From Closterium sp. NIES-65 (Eukaryota; Streptophyta; Zygnematophyceae; Desmidiales; Closteriaceae), in contig CANXME010000389.1 of NCBI GenBank assembly GCA_948144175.1, forward strand, positions 1 through 64,000: 64,000 bases of DNA. The letters run 5' to 3'. Each line of letters begins with the position of its first letter. Within the stretch, counting starts at the first letter, position 1. The notes below the pieces were generated by a model. That model was not told the origin of the DNA. It did no database searches and was given only the letters and a program-made list of their open reading frames with translations. Positions 24,701-31,632 of the stretch are shown one piece after another. The translations under genes were made by a program, and so were the position numbers.

Positions 24701-27700
24701 ACGCCAAGCAGCTGGCTCTGCTTGAGAGGGCATGCCGAGAGAAAGAGAAAGAAAAGGCCGGTGCTGCTGCTGTGACTGTTGAGGTGGGTTCAGAGGAGCA
24801 GGCGAAGCAGGAGGGTTTGGTGGAAAGGGAGTGTCTGGAAAAGGCCGGTGCTGCTGCTGTGACTCTTGGAGAGACTCCAGAGGAACAAGCGCGGCAAGTG
24901 GCTGTGTTGGAAAAAGCGTGCAAGGTGATGGCCGACGCTGCTGCTGTTTTTGAGTCTACGGAGGTGTCAGCTAGGGGTTGTGAAGAGGGGGCGTGTCAGG
25001 AGAAAGCCAGTGCTGCTGTGACTGTTGAGTCGACTCCAGAGGAGCACGCGAGGCAAGTGGCTGTGTTGGAAAAGGCATGTCAAGTAATGACAGATGCTGC
25101 TGCGGTTCTTGAGTCTATGGAGGTGCCAGCTAGGGGTTGTGCGGAGAGTAGGGAGCGCAAGGAGAGAGCAGGCTCTCTTGAGTCGACAAGAGTGGGTGCT
25201 CTTGAGTCGACAAGAGTGGGTGCTCTTGAGTCGACACCGCAGGTGTCTGCTAGTGCTTGTGGAGAGGAGGCGGACATTGCTGCTGCTGTTGTTTCAGAGT
25301 CAACACAGGTGTCAGTTTGTGCATGTGAAGAGAGCAGGGAGTGTATGGGGAGAGTGGATGCTCTGGAGTTGACTCAGCAGCAGCATGCCCAGCAGCTAGC
25401 TCTGCTGGAAAGGGTGTGCAGGGAGAAAGCAGAGGCTGCTGCGGCTGTTGAGCTGGCTCAGGAGCAGCACACGAGGCAGCTTGCTGTGCTTGAAAGAATC
25501 TGTCGGGAGAAGGCAAACGCTGCTGCAACTCTTGAGCTGACGCAGAGGCAGCATGCGAGGCAGTTGGCTGATTTGGAAAGGATGTGCAGAGAGAGGACGG
25601 AGAGTGAAGGTGAGAGGGAGAGGCAGCAGCAGCAGCAGGAGCAGCACGCCAGGCAGTTGGCTGTACTGGAGAGAATGTGCAGGGAGAAAGCAAATGCTGC
25701 TGCAACTCTTGAGCTTACGCAGAGGCAGCACGCGAGGCAATTGGCCGATCTGGAAAGGGTGTGCAGGGAGAGGATGGAGAGCGAAGGTGAGAGGGAGAGG
25801 CAGCAGCAGCAAGAGAGTGCCTCGGTGATGCCTCAGCAGGAAGGGCGGCAGCAGCAGCAGCAGCCGGAGGAGGAGCGTGCATTGGCAGTGCAGGAACTGA
25901 GAAAGAAGTGGGAGGGCATGAAAGGTGCTGGTGGGAGTGCAGCCGGGGCCGCAACAACGGGAGGAGCAGGCACAGGCACAAGAATCGGCACAGCCACAGG
26001 AAGTGTGAGTGGAAAAATGGCAGGGGTAGGAGGAGCAGCAGCAGGAGCAGGAGCAGGAGCAGGAGCAGCAGGAGCAGGAACAGTTTCAGGAGCAGGAGAA
26101 GGAGAAGGAGATGGAGAAGCAGGTGGGAAGGCAGGAGAAGAGAAGCAGACTGAGGGTTCCAAATTGACTCATGATGACGAGGCAACCTCTAAGGATGGAG
26201 AAGCGTCAACCACTGTAGCAGTTCCAAACACAGCATCAACCACTGTAGCAGTTCCAAACACAGCATCAACCACTGTAGCAGTTCCAAACACAGCATCAAC
26301 CACTGTAGCAGTTCCAAACACAGCATCAACCACTGTAGCAGTTCCAAACACAGCATCAACCACTGTAGCAGTTCCAAACACAGCATCAACCACTGTAGCA
26401 GTTCCAAACACAGCATCAACCACTGTAGCAGTTCCAAACACAGCATCAACCACTGTAGCAGTTCCAAACACAGCATCAACCACTGTAGCAGTTCCAAACA
26501 CAGCATCAACCACTGTAGCAGTTCCAAACACAGCATCAACCACTGTAGCAGTTCCAAACACAGCATCAACCACAGTCCCGAGCAGCACCAGCAGCAGCAC
26601 TGGCAGCACACGCACCACCACCACCAGCAGCAGTGGCACCAGCAGCAGCACAAGCAGCAGCATCACCCTCCCTCACACCACCATCAGACACACTGTAGAC
26701 TTCACCCGCCTCCCCAACACAACAGACAAAGACTTTGAGCAATTCCTCCTCCTAGCCCAGCTCCTCCCCCCTGCCATCCTCTCCTCCATCTCCTCCCTCC
26801 GCTTCGGCTCCTCAGACTCCTCCTGCAAGTCCTTCACAGGTTCCTCCCTCCGCCACGCCACAGCTCTCCCCGGCTTGTCCGGCCTCCACCTTCGGGGATG
26901 CACTGGGGTTACCACTGAAGGGGTGTTACAGATCGGCCGGTTGACTTCCGTTGACTCGCTTGACCTGAGCTATACTCCTGTAGGGGATGCGGGGCTGAGG
27001 TGCCTCGAGCCGCTGGTGATGCTGAGGGAGTTGGATCTCAGCGAGTGTAACCTGGTAACCGACGTGAGTGTACAGTGGATCGTGAAGCTGAAACGGCTAA
27101 GGAAATTAGACCTGGGGGTGTGTCTGGGGATCGGAGAGAGAGGGATGGAGAGGGTGTGTCGCGAGATGAGCTGGCTAGAGGAGCTAGGGCTTTCGGGGAC
27201 GGCTTTGAATGATAGAGGCATGGAGAGGATTGGACAGATGGGGGGGTTGAAGAGCCTGGATGTGTCACATACGAGAGTGACTGATGAAGGAATTGCGTGC
27301 CTGGTTGTGTCTGAGGCTCTGACTGTTGGTAAGGAGAGGGCGCGGGTGGTGCTGGCTAGAGCAGCAGCGGAGGCTGAAGCAGAGGCGGCAGCAGCGGCGT
27401 CTGCTTCTGCTCTGGGAGCAGTTGCTGGAAGGGCAGAAGCAGCAGGTGCAGGAGCAGCAGCTTCTTCAGCAGAGGGTAAGGGTACTGCTCCTGCTGCTGC
27501 TGCTAGCCCAGCTGTAGCAACAGCATCAGTCACAACAGCAGCAGCAGGTGCAGCAGTGGTGGTTGCAGCAGCAGCAGCGCCGGCAGGGCGAATCCCTAGG
27601 ACGAGGTCTCCAGGCTCTATTGCTCGTGATGCGCTGGCACGTTTTGTTGGGGAAGACAGTGATGACGATGATGCTGCAGCTGCTGGTGGTGGTACTGCAG

Positions 27701-29637
27701 CTGTTGCTGCTTCGGGCGTTATTGCACCTGCTGCCACTGCCGGGACTGGTGCCAGTGCTGTTTCTTCAGTGGTTATTCCAGCTGACGCAGGTGCAGGTGC
27801 AGCTGCAGCTGCCGATGTTGCTGCAGCGTCTGATCCCAGTTCCAGTACCACTGGCGCTGATGGTAACAAAGCCTCTGGCTCCGAGGAAGCTTCTGCTAGC
27901 TCTGAGGAAGCCGCTGCTGTATCAACGGAAGCTTCTGCTGGCTCTGAGGAACCTTCTTCTGGTGACGGGTCAGCTGCTGCAGCGGCCACTGAAACTGCGG
28001 GCTCAGAACCCCCTGAGACTGACAAGCTGGCTTCGTATTCTGAGCCTGCTACCGCCGCTGCAGCAGCTGATTTGGGTACTGAAGCTGTTGCTGCTGCTAC
28101 TGAACCTACTGCTGCAGTGCCTGCTGCTGGTACTGACCAGCAGCAGACTGTTGAAGAGAGGCAGAGTACAGTAGAGGAACAGAGTGTCTCAGAGAAACCA
28201 AGTGCTGCAGAGAAGCAGGGCGTGGAGCAGCAAGGCGCATCAACACACACCAGTGCCCCCCCTGCACCCCTCACTCCTCCCAACCCATCGTTGTCATCAC
28301 CTTCCGCAAAACCTTCTGCAGAAGCTTCTGCGGAGCCTTCCTCTCCATTCATCCCACGCCCCCCTCCCCCTGCCCCTGCCTCCCGCTCGCTCCTCCGCCT
28401 GCACCTAGTGGGTTGCTCCCGACTCACCGACACCGCTCTGCACCACATTGCACACCTCTCCCGCCTCCAAGCCCTCGACCTGAGCTTCACTCGAATCACA
28501 GGGGAGGGTCTGGTGTCTCTTAAAGCCCTGTCTTCTTCTCTTAACGAGTTGGTTCTTAGTGGGTGTGAGCAGCTGGGGGTGGAAGACAAGGGGAAGGGGA
28601 GGAAGGGAGGGAAGGAGGGAGGGAAGGAGGGAGGGGAGGAGGGAGGGGAGGAAGCGGGTAAGGGCACGATAATGGAGCAGCTAGGGGCGTTTGCACAGGG
28701 AAGCTCGTGGTTTGGTTTCCTGCAGATGGAGCAGCCACATCTGGGTAGCACCAGTAGCACCGGTAGCAACAAAGGCAGCAGCACCAGCAACACCAGCACC
28801 AGCAGCGGTAAACGCAGCAGCACCACCACCACCACTACCAGCAGCAGGACGGTTGAACAGCCTGGGTCTGTGGCCACAAGGGGCGGCGTTCTCCGTCATC
28901 TAGTCCCTCTCACATCACTGCGCAAGCTCGACCTGTCCAACTGTGTGCGGGTGGGAGAGGAGGGAATACTGTGTGTGTGTGAAGGCATGCCATGGCTCGA
29001 AGACCTCTGTTTGGATGGGTGTAAGCTGTCAGATGCAGGCTTGGAGGCTATAGGGAGGATGAGTCGACTGCGAGTGCTGGATATCTCCGGTTCTGCTGTC
29101 ACTGACGCTGCTCTAGTGCATCTTTCTCAGCTTAGCGCCGGCAGTGCTGATTCCCTTTCGTCTGTTGCTTCCACCAGTGCTAGCAACACTGGTGACAGCA
29201 GCACCGACAGTACCGCCAGCAGCACTAGCATCATCAGCAGCACTCCCCTTCCCCCGGGCCTGCAGGAGCTTCGGATGTGGCGGTGCCCGAACCTAACCTC
29301 CTCAGGCATGGAACACATCGGGCAGATTCGAACCCTTCGTCGCCTCGATCTCTCCCAGTGCCCCGTGGGGAACCTAGGCTTGGCCCACCTCCGTCCCCTC
29401 GCCTCCTCCCTCACTTCCCTCAATCTCTCCTGGTCGGGTGTGTCTGACGAGGGGTTGTGCCAGCTGGCGGGGTACGATTGGCTGGAGGAGCTGCACCTGA
29501 GCGGCCCGAACGTGACCCCGCTCGGGCTGAGGCAGGTTCGGGGGCTTCCGAGGCTGAGGAAGGTTCGGCTGTGGTCTGTGACTAGTGAGGTGCTGGCTGC
29601 TGCTAGGGATGTGCTCTTGGGGGTGGTGGTGTATTGA
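15760..29637 (+). CDS. Giant intronless coiled-coil/repeat protein with C-terminal LRRs
   Basis: A single open frame of about 4,625 codons; ATG at 15760. I do not recognise an orthologue. In order: Ser/Thr/His-rich N-terminus; coiled coil about 330-480; VEESVxERVRK-type coiled-coil repeats about 590-820; Ala/Gln/Glu-rich tracts to about 1660; EAPVEPSVA nonapeptides about 1666-1915; DAGAASA heptapeptides about 2122-2233; 33-residue TPETPQDLTAQVEELLR repeats about 2635-2930; LERxCREKAxAA helical repeats about 3000-3350; TTVAVPNTAS decapeptides about 3482-3605. The C-terminal 900 residues hold leucine-rich repeats of the AMN1/F-box-LRR kind (SLDLSYTPVGDAGLRCL, LRELDLSECNLVTD) in four blocks (about 3707-3850, 4208-4277, 4375-4458, 4497-4617) split by Ala/Ser/Thr-rich inserts. 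No signal peptide or membrane segment is evident. A scaffold or protein-interaction role is inference. Confidence 0.8.
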   Translation: MSAALLARLRGKLSLVADKLLELDQEAPRPSPHNHHNGHRTQEGSTVTGGNPTASNTSSDTSTSTTARGGSGGSTSSATSNHSNIGNHIDHGNHVTTNSHPESPSLNSQVHGVMAVTVAMALDVDREVKKTLDDGEMLRGLLGLATEGGAGAGGGGGGGGEGTDVQQSKGGSLELNGKGALAPEIHACLGRLEARFGGGRTAVEAIEQWVNSQVENKVSGSVPSGGERLDKVSAPTAVGVVDGASEAGEVERAVIAEAVSATGENWLPGKLAAGSLEKQQAQSKVGLARGLEPWAGTNGDALKGALLQLLEKEEARLEGGIQRLEIDSERKICDLREEMERAVSGEGRKREAELDRMVNLLITEAAHRQQLEEEIKAVQEQWAKKLEEARAQQQAQQLEEMARVRREMEEIREQWRAQQEQANDALRAEKEAVRKQMEQMREEWRVQQAQANEALIGPMEEIREEWRAAGLGGRVKSLEERLDGVESGEHDMESRILQKVSEMRVEAGLEVDRVEKIVSEKVDGLKQELDGRIEGSQQKVEQLEELWMGADVPGMVARIETGVKCNKIVIEAVDRRVREQAEGQERLMEEAERKARMVEESVEERVRKVEESVGERVGKVEENVKKIEESVGERVRKLEESVGEKVVKLEEGMEERAKRVEESVMAGVRNLEEVVKEVEKLEEKSVEERVGEVAGSVEERVKEIEGKLEDRLKKVEESVEERVRKIEESVGESVRKVEGVEKVGEAENGIEERVKGAEASVEERVGRLEGSVAESVRELRGEINAVGQQAAEVGRVVLEISKAVAEQVRVGRLGGSAEGAVEESVRELKGEIDAVGRQAAEVGRVVLEISKAISSKISNEVAATASEGVEGSGLLAEVVLIGREVASVGAAIAAGVKEQEGRKEEVKCLEDVVLIGREVARVAAEIAKGGKEQMSGIKSEEEIRSLIAAELAAAGVVQQQQQQQQPAEAAAAALDEASKKVEHLQKLLEEQQHKADAAAADVASTIQQLSDKISALELKQAQTTSAAASAASAASAAVAVTHAAFPRAASVGASVLTSPGGPKTITAAAEAAAAIVADRGWVQQQLSEQEEKLRWRMEALQRMASVSLEKAHKQAEEGAAILAAVKAAAGASAGAERGAAAGGAAMAGTGEAAAEGEGAGAEAGEVAAAAAAVADRGWVQQQLAEQEVRFERRVQGMQRIAEFGVQRVGQLAVRAADFDSMLKQVQEVMAALAARVRGLLEQQVGRNAEIEALVGWKARIEGVLEQQAGRNAEIDALVALKARVEGVLEQQAEWNARIDAMMKEVGAKVGGLVDGEARCVTAVAAAEAAAVAEADMAAEAAAVPEANVAAGAAAAGAEEADAAAAAKTAAAAAGEAIVAEAVAAAATGAEAEAAAAAAGAEAEAAEAAVAKAEAAAGEEAEAAAAGSEAEAAAAGAEAEAAAAAAAGTEAEAAAEAAGAEAAVAEAEAAAPERVSSTQATVKEGAEKLGASVEGEAPFVSSIAAAEAAGADAEAAEADSTTEAAAEAASEAPPAPAVTAEPAPMAAESAAPASPALTAEAEVELSAPAAEVAEVAEAAVEVSAPAAGGAVVSPAPAAAAEVESPAAAEAAVESPAPAAEAAVNSSVAEAAVEVSAPAAGGAVESPAPTAAAEVESSAPAAEAPVEPSVAEAPVEPSVAEAPVEPSVAEAPVEPSVAEAPVEPSVAEAPVEPSVAEAPVEPSVAEAPVEPSVAEAPSVAEAPVEPSVAEAPVEPSVAEAPVEPSVAEAPVEPSVAEAPVEPSVAEAPVEPSVAEAPVEPSVAEAPVEPSVAEAPVEPSVAEAPVEPSVAEAPVESSVAEAPVEPSVAEAPVEPSVAEAPVEPSVAEAPVEPSVAEAPVEPSVAKAPVEPSVAEAPVEPSVAEAPVEPSVAEAPVEPSALTAEAAATTSPPVFVEPAATPPSVSVDAAATTPAEVFVAAPPPPPSPKPAATSVAAAAASASVTPVPSVTFAASQMDLLCPTPGDVRDYELHLESPSAAAVAAVATQMDLLCPTPRDVAKFELPQKPPSASAAAAAAAGEAAAEAVGEAAAEAVGEAAAPVSPQGSTQEQKSSDSIQESPSAAAAAEAAEEAAAAAEAAEEAAAADAGAASADAGAASADAGAASADAGAASADAGAASADAGAASADAGAASADAGAASADAGAASADAGAASADAGAASADAGAASADAGAASADAGAASADAGAASADAGAASAAAPVCPLAPTQDLETLESTDESPLTVEAAAEAGEAAAPASPRGSTQDKETLESTQESPLTAEAAGKAAAPASSQGSTLEQKSSVSIQELAPAAASAGVAAGAEGATAAAEAEAAGATAEAEAEAEEAGATAAPGTEAAGTTAATAAEAAGAAAEATGAAAEATGAAAPAFPGVSTQEQKVPDSTQESPSAAAATALAELLPPAPPVPAETVAAQPTSSSAAISTAATAAAAAVAAPSATPPSGDFAPSAAPSGDVAPSAAPSGDVAPSAAPSAAQSSPSSPPPSPCAAPTSPSAAAAAATSLAASIASQVELLCSDSQEQESSKSTQAPSESTQEPSGSTQQPSESTQVPSNLPQELPLQSTFETPQDLSAQVEELPRSKSQEQQAPCESTQQEYVESIQQELQPQSTPETPQDLTAQVEELLRSQAQEQQAQQELQPQSTPETPQDLTAQVEELLRAQAQEQQAQQELQPQSTPETPQDLTAQVEELLRSQAQEQQAQQELQPQSTPETPQDLTAQVEELLRAQAQEQQAQQELQPQSTPETPQDLTAQVEELLRSQAQEQQAQQELQPQSTPETPQDLTAQVEELLRAQAQEQQAQQELQPQSTPETPQDLTAQVEELLRSQAQEQQAQQELQPQSTPETPQDLTAQVEELLRSQAQEQQVQQELQPQSTPETPQDLTAQVEELLRAQAQEQQAPSQSTDQEVQQQLQFTLETPQDLSAQVELLRAQAQEQQAQLLQLQLSLEENAKQLALLERACREKEKEKAGAAAVTVEVGSEEQAKQEGLVERECLEKAGAAAVTLGETPEEQARQVAVLEKACKVMADAAAVFESTEVSARGCEEGACQEKASAAVTVESTPEEHARQVAVLEKACQVMTDAAAVLESMEVPARGCAESRERKERAGSLESTRVGALESTRVGALESTPQVSASACGEEADIAAAVVSESTQVSVCACEESRECMGRVDALELTQQQHAQQLALLERVCREKAEAAAAVELAQEQHTRQLAVLERICREKANAAATLELTQRQHARQLADLERMCRERTESEGERERQQQQQEQHARQLAVLERMCREKANAAATLELTQRQHARQLADLERVCRERMESEGERERQQQQESASVMPQQEGRQQQQQPEEERALAVQELRKKWEGMKGAGGSAAGAATTGGAGTGTRIGTATGSVSGKMAGVGGAAAGAGAGAGAAGAGTVSGAGEGEGDGEAGGKAGEEKQTEGSKLTHDDEATSKDGEASTTVAVPNTASTTVAVPNTASTTVAVPNTASTTVAVPNTASTTVAVPNTASTTVAVPNTASTTVAVPNTASTTVAVPNTASTTVAVPNTASTTVAVPNTASTTVAVPNTASTTVAVPNTASTTVPSSTSSSTGSTRTTTTSSSGTSSSTSSSITLPHTTIRHTVDFTRLPNTTDKDFEQFLLLAQLLPPAILSSISSLRFGSSDSSCKSFTGSSLRHATALPGLSGLHLRGCTGVTTEGVLQIGRLTSVDSLDLSYTPVGDAGLRCLEPLVMLRELDLSECNLVTDVSVQWIVKLKRLRKLDLGVCLGIGERGMERVCREMSWLEELGLSGTALNDRGMERIGQMGGLKSLDVSHTRVTDEGIACLVVSEALTVGKERARVVLARAAAEAEAEAAAAASASALGAVAGRAEAAGAGAAASSAEGKGTAPAAAASPAVATASVTTAAAGAAVVVAAAAAPAGRIPRTRSPGSIARDALARFVGEDSDDDDAAAAGGGTAAVAASGVIAPAATAGTGASAVSSVVIPADAGAGAAAAADVAAASDPSSSTTGADGNKASGSEEASASSEEAAAVSTEASAGSEEPSSGDGSAAAAATETAGSEPPETDKLASYSEPATAAAAADLGTEAVAAATEPTAAVPAAGTDQQQTVEERQSTVEEQSVSEKPSAAEKQGVEQQGASTHTSAPPAPLTPPNPSLSSPSAKPSAEASAEPSSPFIPRPPPPAPASRSLLRLHLVGCSRLTDTALHHIAHLSRLQALDLSFTRITGEGLVSLKALSSSLNELVLSGCEQLGVEDKGKGRKGGKEGGKEGGEEGGEEAGKGTIMEQLGAFAQGSSWFGFLQMEQPHLGSTSSTGSNKGSSTSNTSTSSGKRSSTTTTTTSSRTVEQPGSVATRGGVLRHLVPLTSLRKLDLSNCVRVGEEGILCVCEGMPWLEDLCLDGCKLSDAGLEAIGRMSRLRVLDISGSAVTDAALVHLSQLSAGSADSLSSVASTSASNTGDSSTDSTASSTSIISSTPLPPGLQELRMWRCPNLTSSGMEHIGQIRTLRRLDLSQCPVGNLGLAHLRPLASSLTSLNLSWSGVSDEGLCQLAGYDWLEELHLSGPNVTPLGLRQVRGLPRLRKVRLWSVTSEVLAAARDVLLGVVVY
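17500..18330 (+). repeat. Coiled-coil repeat block of the giant gene
   Basis: Degenerate repeats of [22 protein letters not shown] units (VEESVEERVRKVEE) run through 17540-18080. They are followed by a longer duplicated unit (VRELKGEIDAVGRQAAEVGR, about 18075-18160 and 18230-18315). The charged heptad-like pattern predicts a long helix. Confidence 0.8.
20757..21506 (+). repeat. 27 bp in-frame minisatellite (EAPVEPSVA)
   Basis: About 27 tandem copies of gaggcaccagttgaaccatc plus tgttgca, very homogeneous apart from a truncated unit near 20957 and scattered substitutions. The high identity suggests recent expansion or homogenisation. Confidence 0.95.
22126..22463 (+). repeat. 21 bp in-frame minisatellite (DAGAASA)
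   Basis: About 16 nearly identical copies of gcagatgcaggagcagcatc plus a. Confidence 0.95.
23665..24545 (+). repeat. 99 bp in-frame tandem repeat (33 residues)
   Basis: About nine copies encoding QELQPQSTPETPQDLTAQV then EELLR(S/A)QAQEQQAQ. Ser and Ala variants alternate through much of the array, suggesting a 198 bp higher-order unit. Confidence 0.9.
26205..26573 (+). repeat. 30 bp in-frame minisatellite (TTVAVPNTAS)
   Basis: Twelve essentially identical copies of accactgtagcagttccaa plus acacagcatc. Confidence 0.95.
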
Positions 29638-31632
29638 AGGGGATTGTACTGAGGAGGTGGGTGTATCGATGTGGGATAGAATTAAGGTGGGTGAACTGAG
29701 GGGGGATTGAGGGATAATTTATTGAGAGATAGTATATTGGAAAACATTTGATTGAGGAGTGGTTGACTGAGGTGAGTTGTGGCGTGGTGTTGTGTAGAAT
29801 GGTGTGGTATGGTTGTGCTGTGGCAGGAGGTGAAGCAGCAGCAGCAGCAGCGGCTTCAACCGTAGTGGCTGGAAAGAAGTCAATCTGGTGCTCTGTGCTG
29901 CTGGATTTTCTGCTTGACTGTCGTTTTGGCTTATTCTAACTTGGGGGCGTGTCATTGGCTTCCCCCCACCATCCCTTGCTTCCTCCTCTCCCCACATTCC
30001 CCTTGCACTTCCTACATTACACACTCCCTTGCCATCCGGTTACTGTTTATGTCCTTCCTCCTTTCTCCGTCCATACCTCCCTCTTGGCCCCTGTGGATTC
30101 TTTCTTCTTTTCGTTTGCCTCACTGCTACTTTGATGGGTACTCAAAGCTGTAGTTTGCTTGCCCTAATAGAGTTATTTTTACTCCATAAGCTTACTTGTG
30201 TGAATGTAATCATTTCTTTCTGCTCTCAAGTGGTGAGAGGTTGAAGGAAAGAGAGTCAACCAGGTGAAAATGTATTGGACAGAAAGCTGTGTTGGAATAT
30301 ACTATGGTATCATTTTGAATAAATTGGCAAGTTATTTGTTGCACTTCAGGGTCTCGTTTACATTCCCCCGAATTTTCCTAAACAGGACTACACTACGAAC
30401 ATGTGAGTCAATTGAGACCGCTGCCTGGGGTCAACCTCATTCGCCGAGATTCAGAAGGAAGCGGCCACGGCAACGGACGATCAAGATTATATGAGGTGAA
30501 AGTTCAGATTCTTTCCGCCGCTGATTCGTGGTCCGTAAAGGAGCGGCCCCTAGGAAGCTCCACCTGACCAAACACCCAGCTCTCGGGTTCTACAGGTCAG
30601 CTTCGCGGATTGCTACAAGTCAGCAGATTCTACTCCAGCCCAGCATGAAGAGTGGAGCAGCGCAAGGCATGGAGCAGAATAAGCAGCCAATTGCAGCAGG
30701 GGGAGAAGCGGCAGACCTTCGGGGCGCGCAACACACCGAACCTACCTGTTTCATTTCGATGAAGCCAACGAAGGTCGTGTTCAGCGTTCGTCAGAAGAGT
30801 TCACTTTAATGCGGTGGTGTCAGATGTGATGGTTTTGAGAATGGTGCATCACTTCTAAAGGTAGCGCTCATTCAGGGTTCCTAGCAGATAGCAAAAGCTT
30901 GCGAAACACCCTCAAACCTCCTCCACCACTTCACACGTCCTGTGACTTGGATGCGTAAACATCACTCCTCTCCCCGCGTCTGTCCCCGCTCCACCCTTTC
31001 CCTTTCCCTTTCCCCCTTCCCCCACTTTCCTGCCCGTCCCCTTCTTCCGTACCTCCGCTTCCCCATACCTTTCACCCGCCTTTCCCGCCAGGTCTTCCCT
31101 CCACCACCACCCCCCGACGCGTTTCTCCCGCGTCCCCTGCCCAGACATCATCCTGGGCAAATCCTCAAGACGAGCGCCACCTCCCCCGTCAGCGGTACCC
31201 TTCGTTCCGCTTCCCCCGGCCCAACTACACGCCTTAGCAAAGGTGTATCTTATCTTGTTGGTTCCAAACCAACGCAATTCTACATAACCGTCTTCCCTCA
31301 CTCACGATCTCGATACTCTCGCATCTCTCTAACTATAGTTCTGAAGACAGTAACCAAGTCGTGAGACGCTCCTGAATGACGGCTGCTGTGCGGATGCGAC
31401 GATAGCGGCCGATTTGGATTAACCGCCGAAAACCGCAGTCCACACCGCTCTTTACAGAAAATGTGTATTTATTAGTTGTTTTAGGTCAAAGCATTCAGTG
31501 CTTTTCTTGGTTAGTGGTTCGTAGCGTGAAACCTGCATCAGGAAACTGACAAATGTTCGTAGCGTAATTAAACGTTATATTGCCTTTTAGTGCAAAGTCT
31601 TTTGAGACATCTCAAAAGCGAAGCTCTAAGAA
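29638..31632. other. Intergenic: giant-gene 3' flank and promoter/5' UTR of the next gene
   Basis: No supported coding region. An AATAAA hexamer near 30316 could serve as the poly(A) signal of the giant gene. Pyrimidine-rich sequence spans about 30970-31240. A palindrome (31599-31618) lies 15 bp before the next ATG. Confidence 0.45.
31599..31618. repeat. Palindromic spacer 6, in a 5' UTR
   Basis: CTTTTGAGA (31599-31607) and TCTCAAAAG (31610-31618) around CA. It lies just upstream of the ATG at 31633. The octamer gaagctct occurs twice immediately after it. Confidence 0.85.

Noticed and set aside
26970-28877. A 635-codon minus-strand open frame opposite the LRR region
   Set aside because: It is antisense to well-formed LRR coding sequence; composition follows the complement of Ala/Ser-rich codons and no domain is visible.
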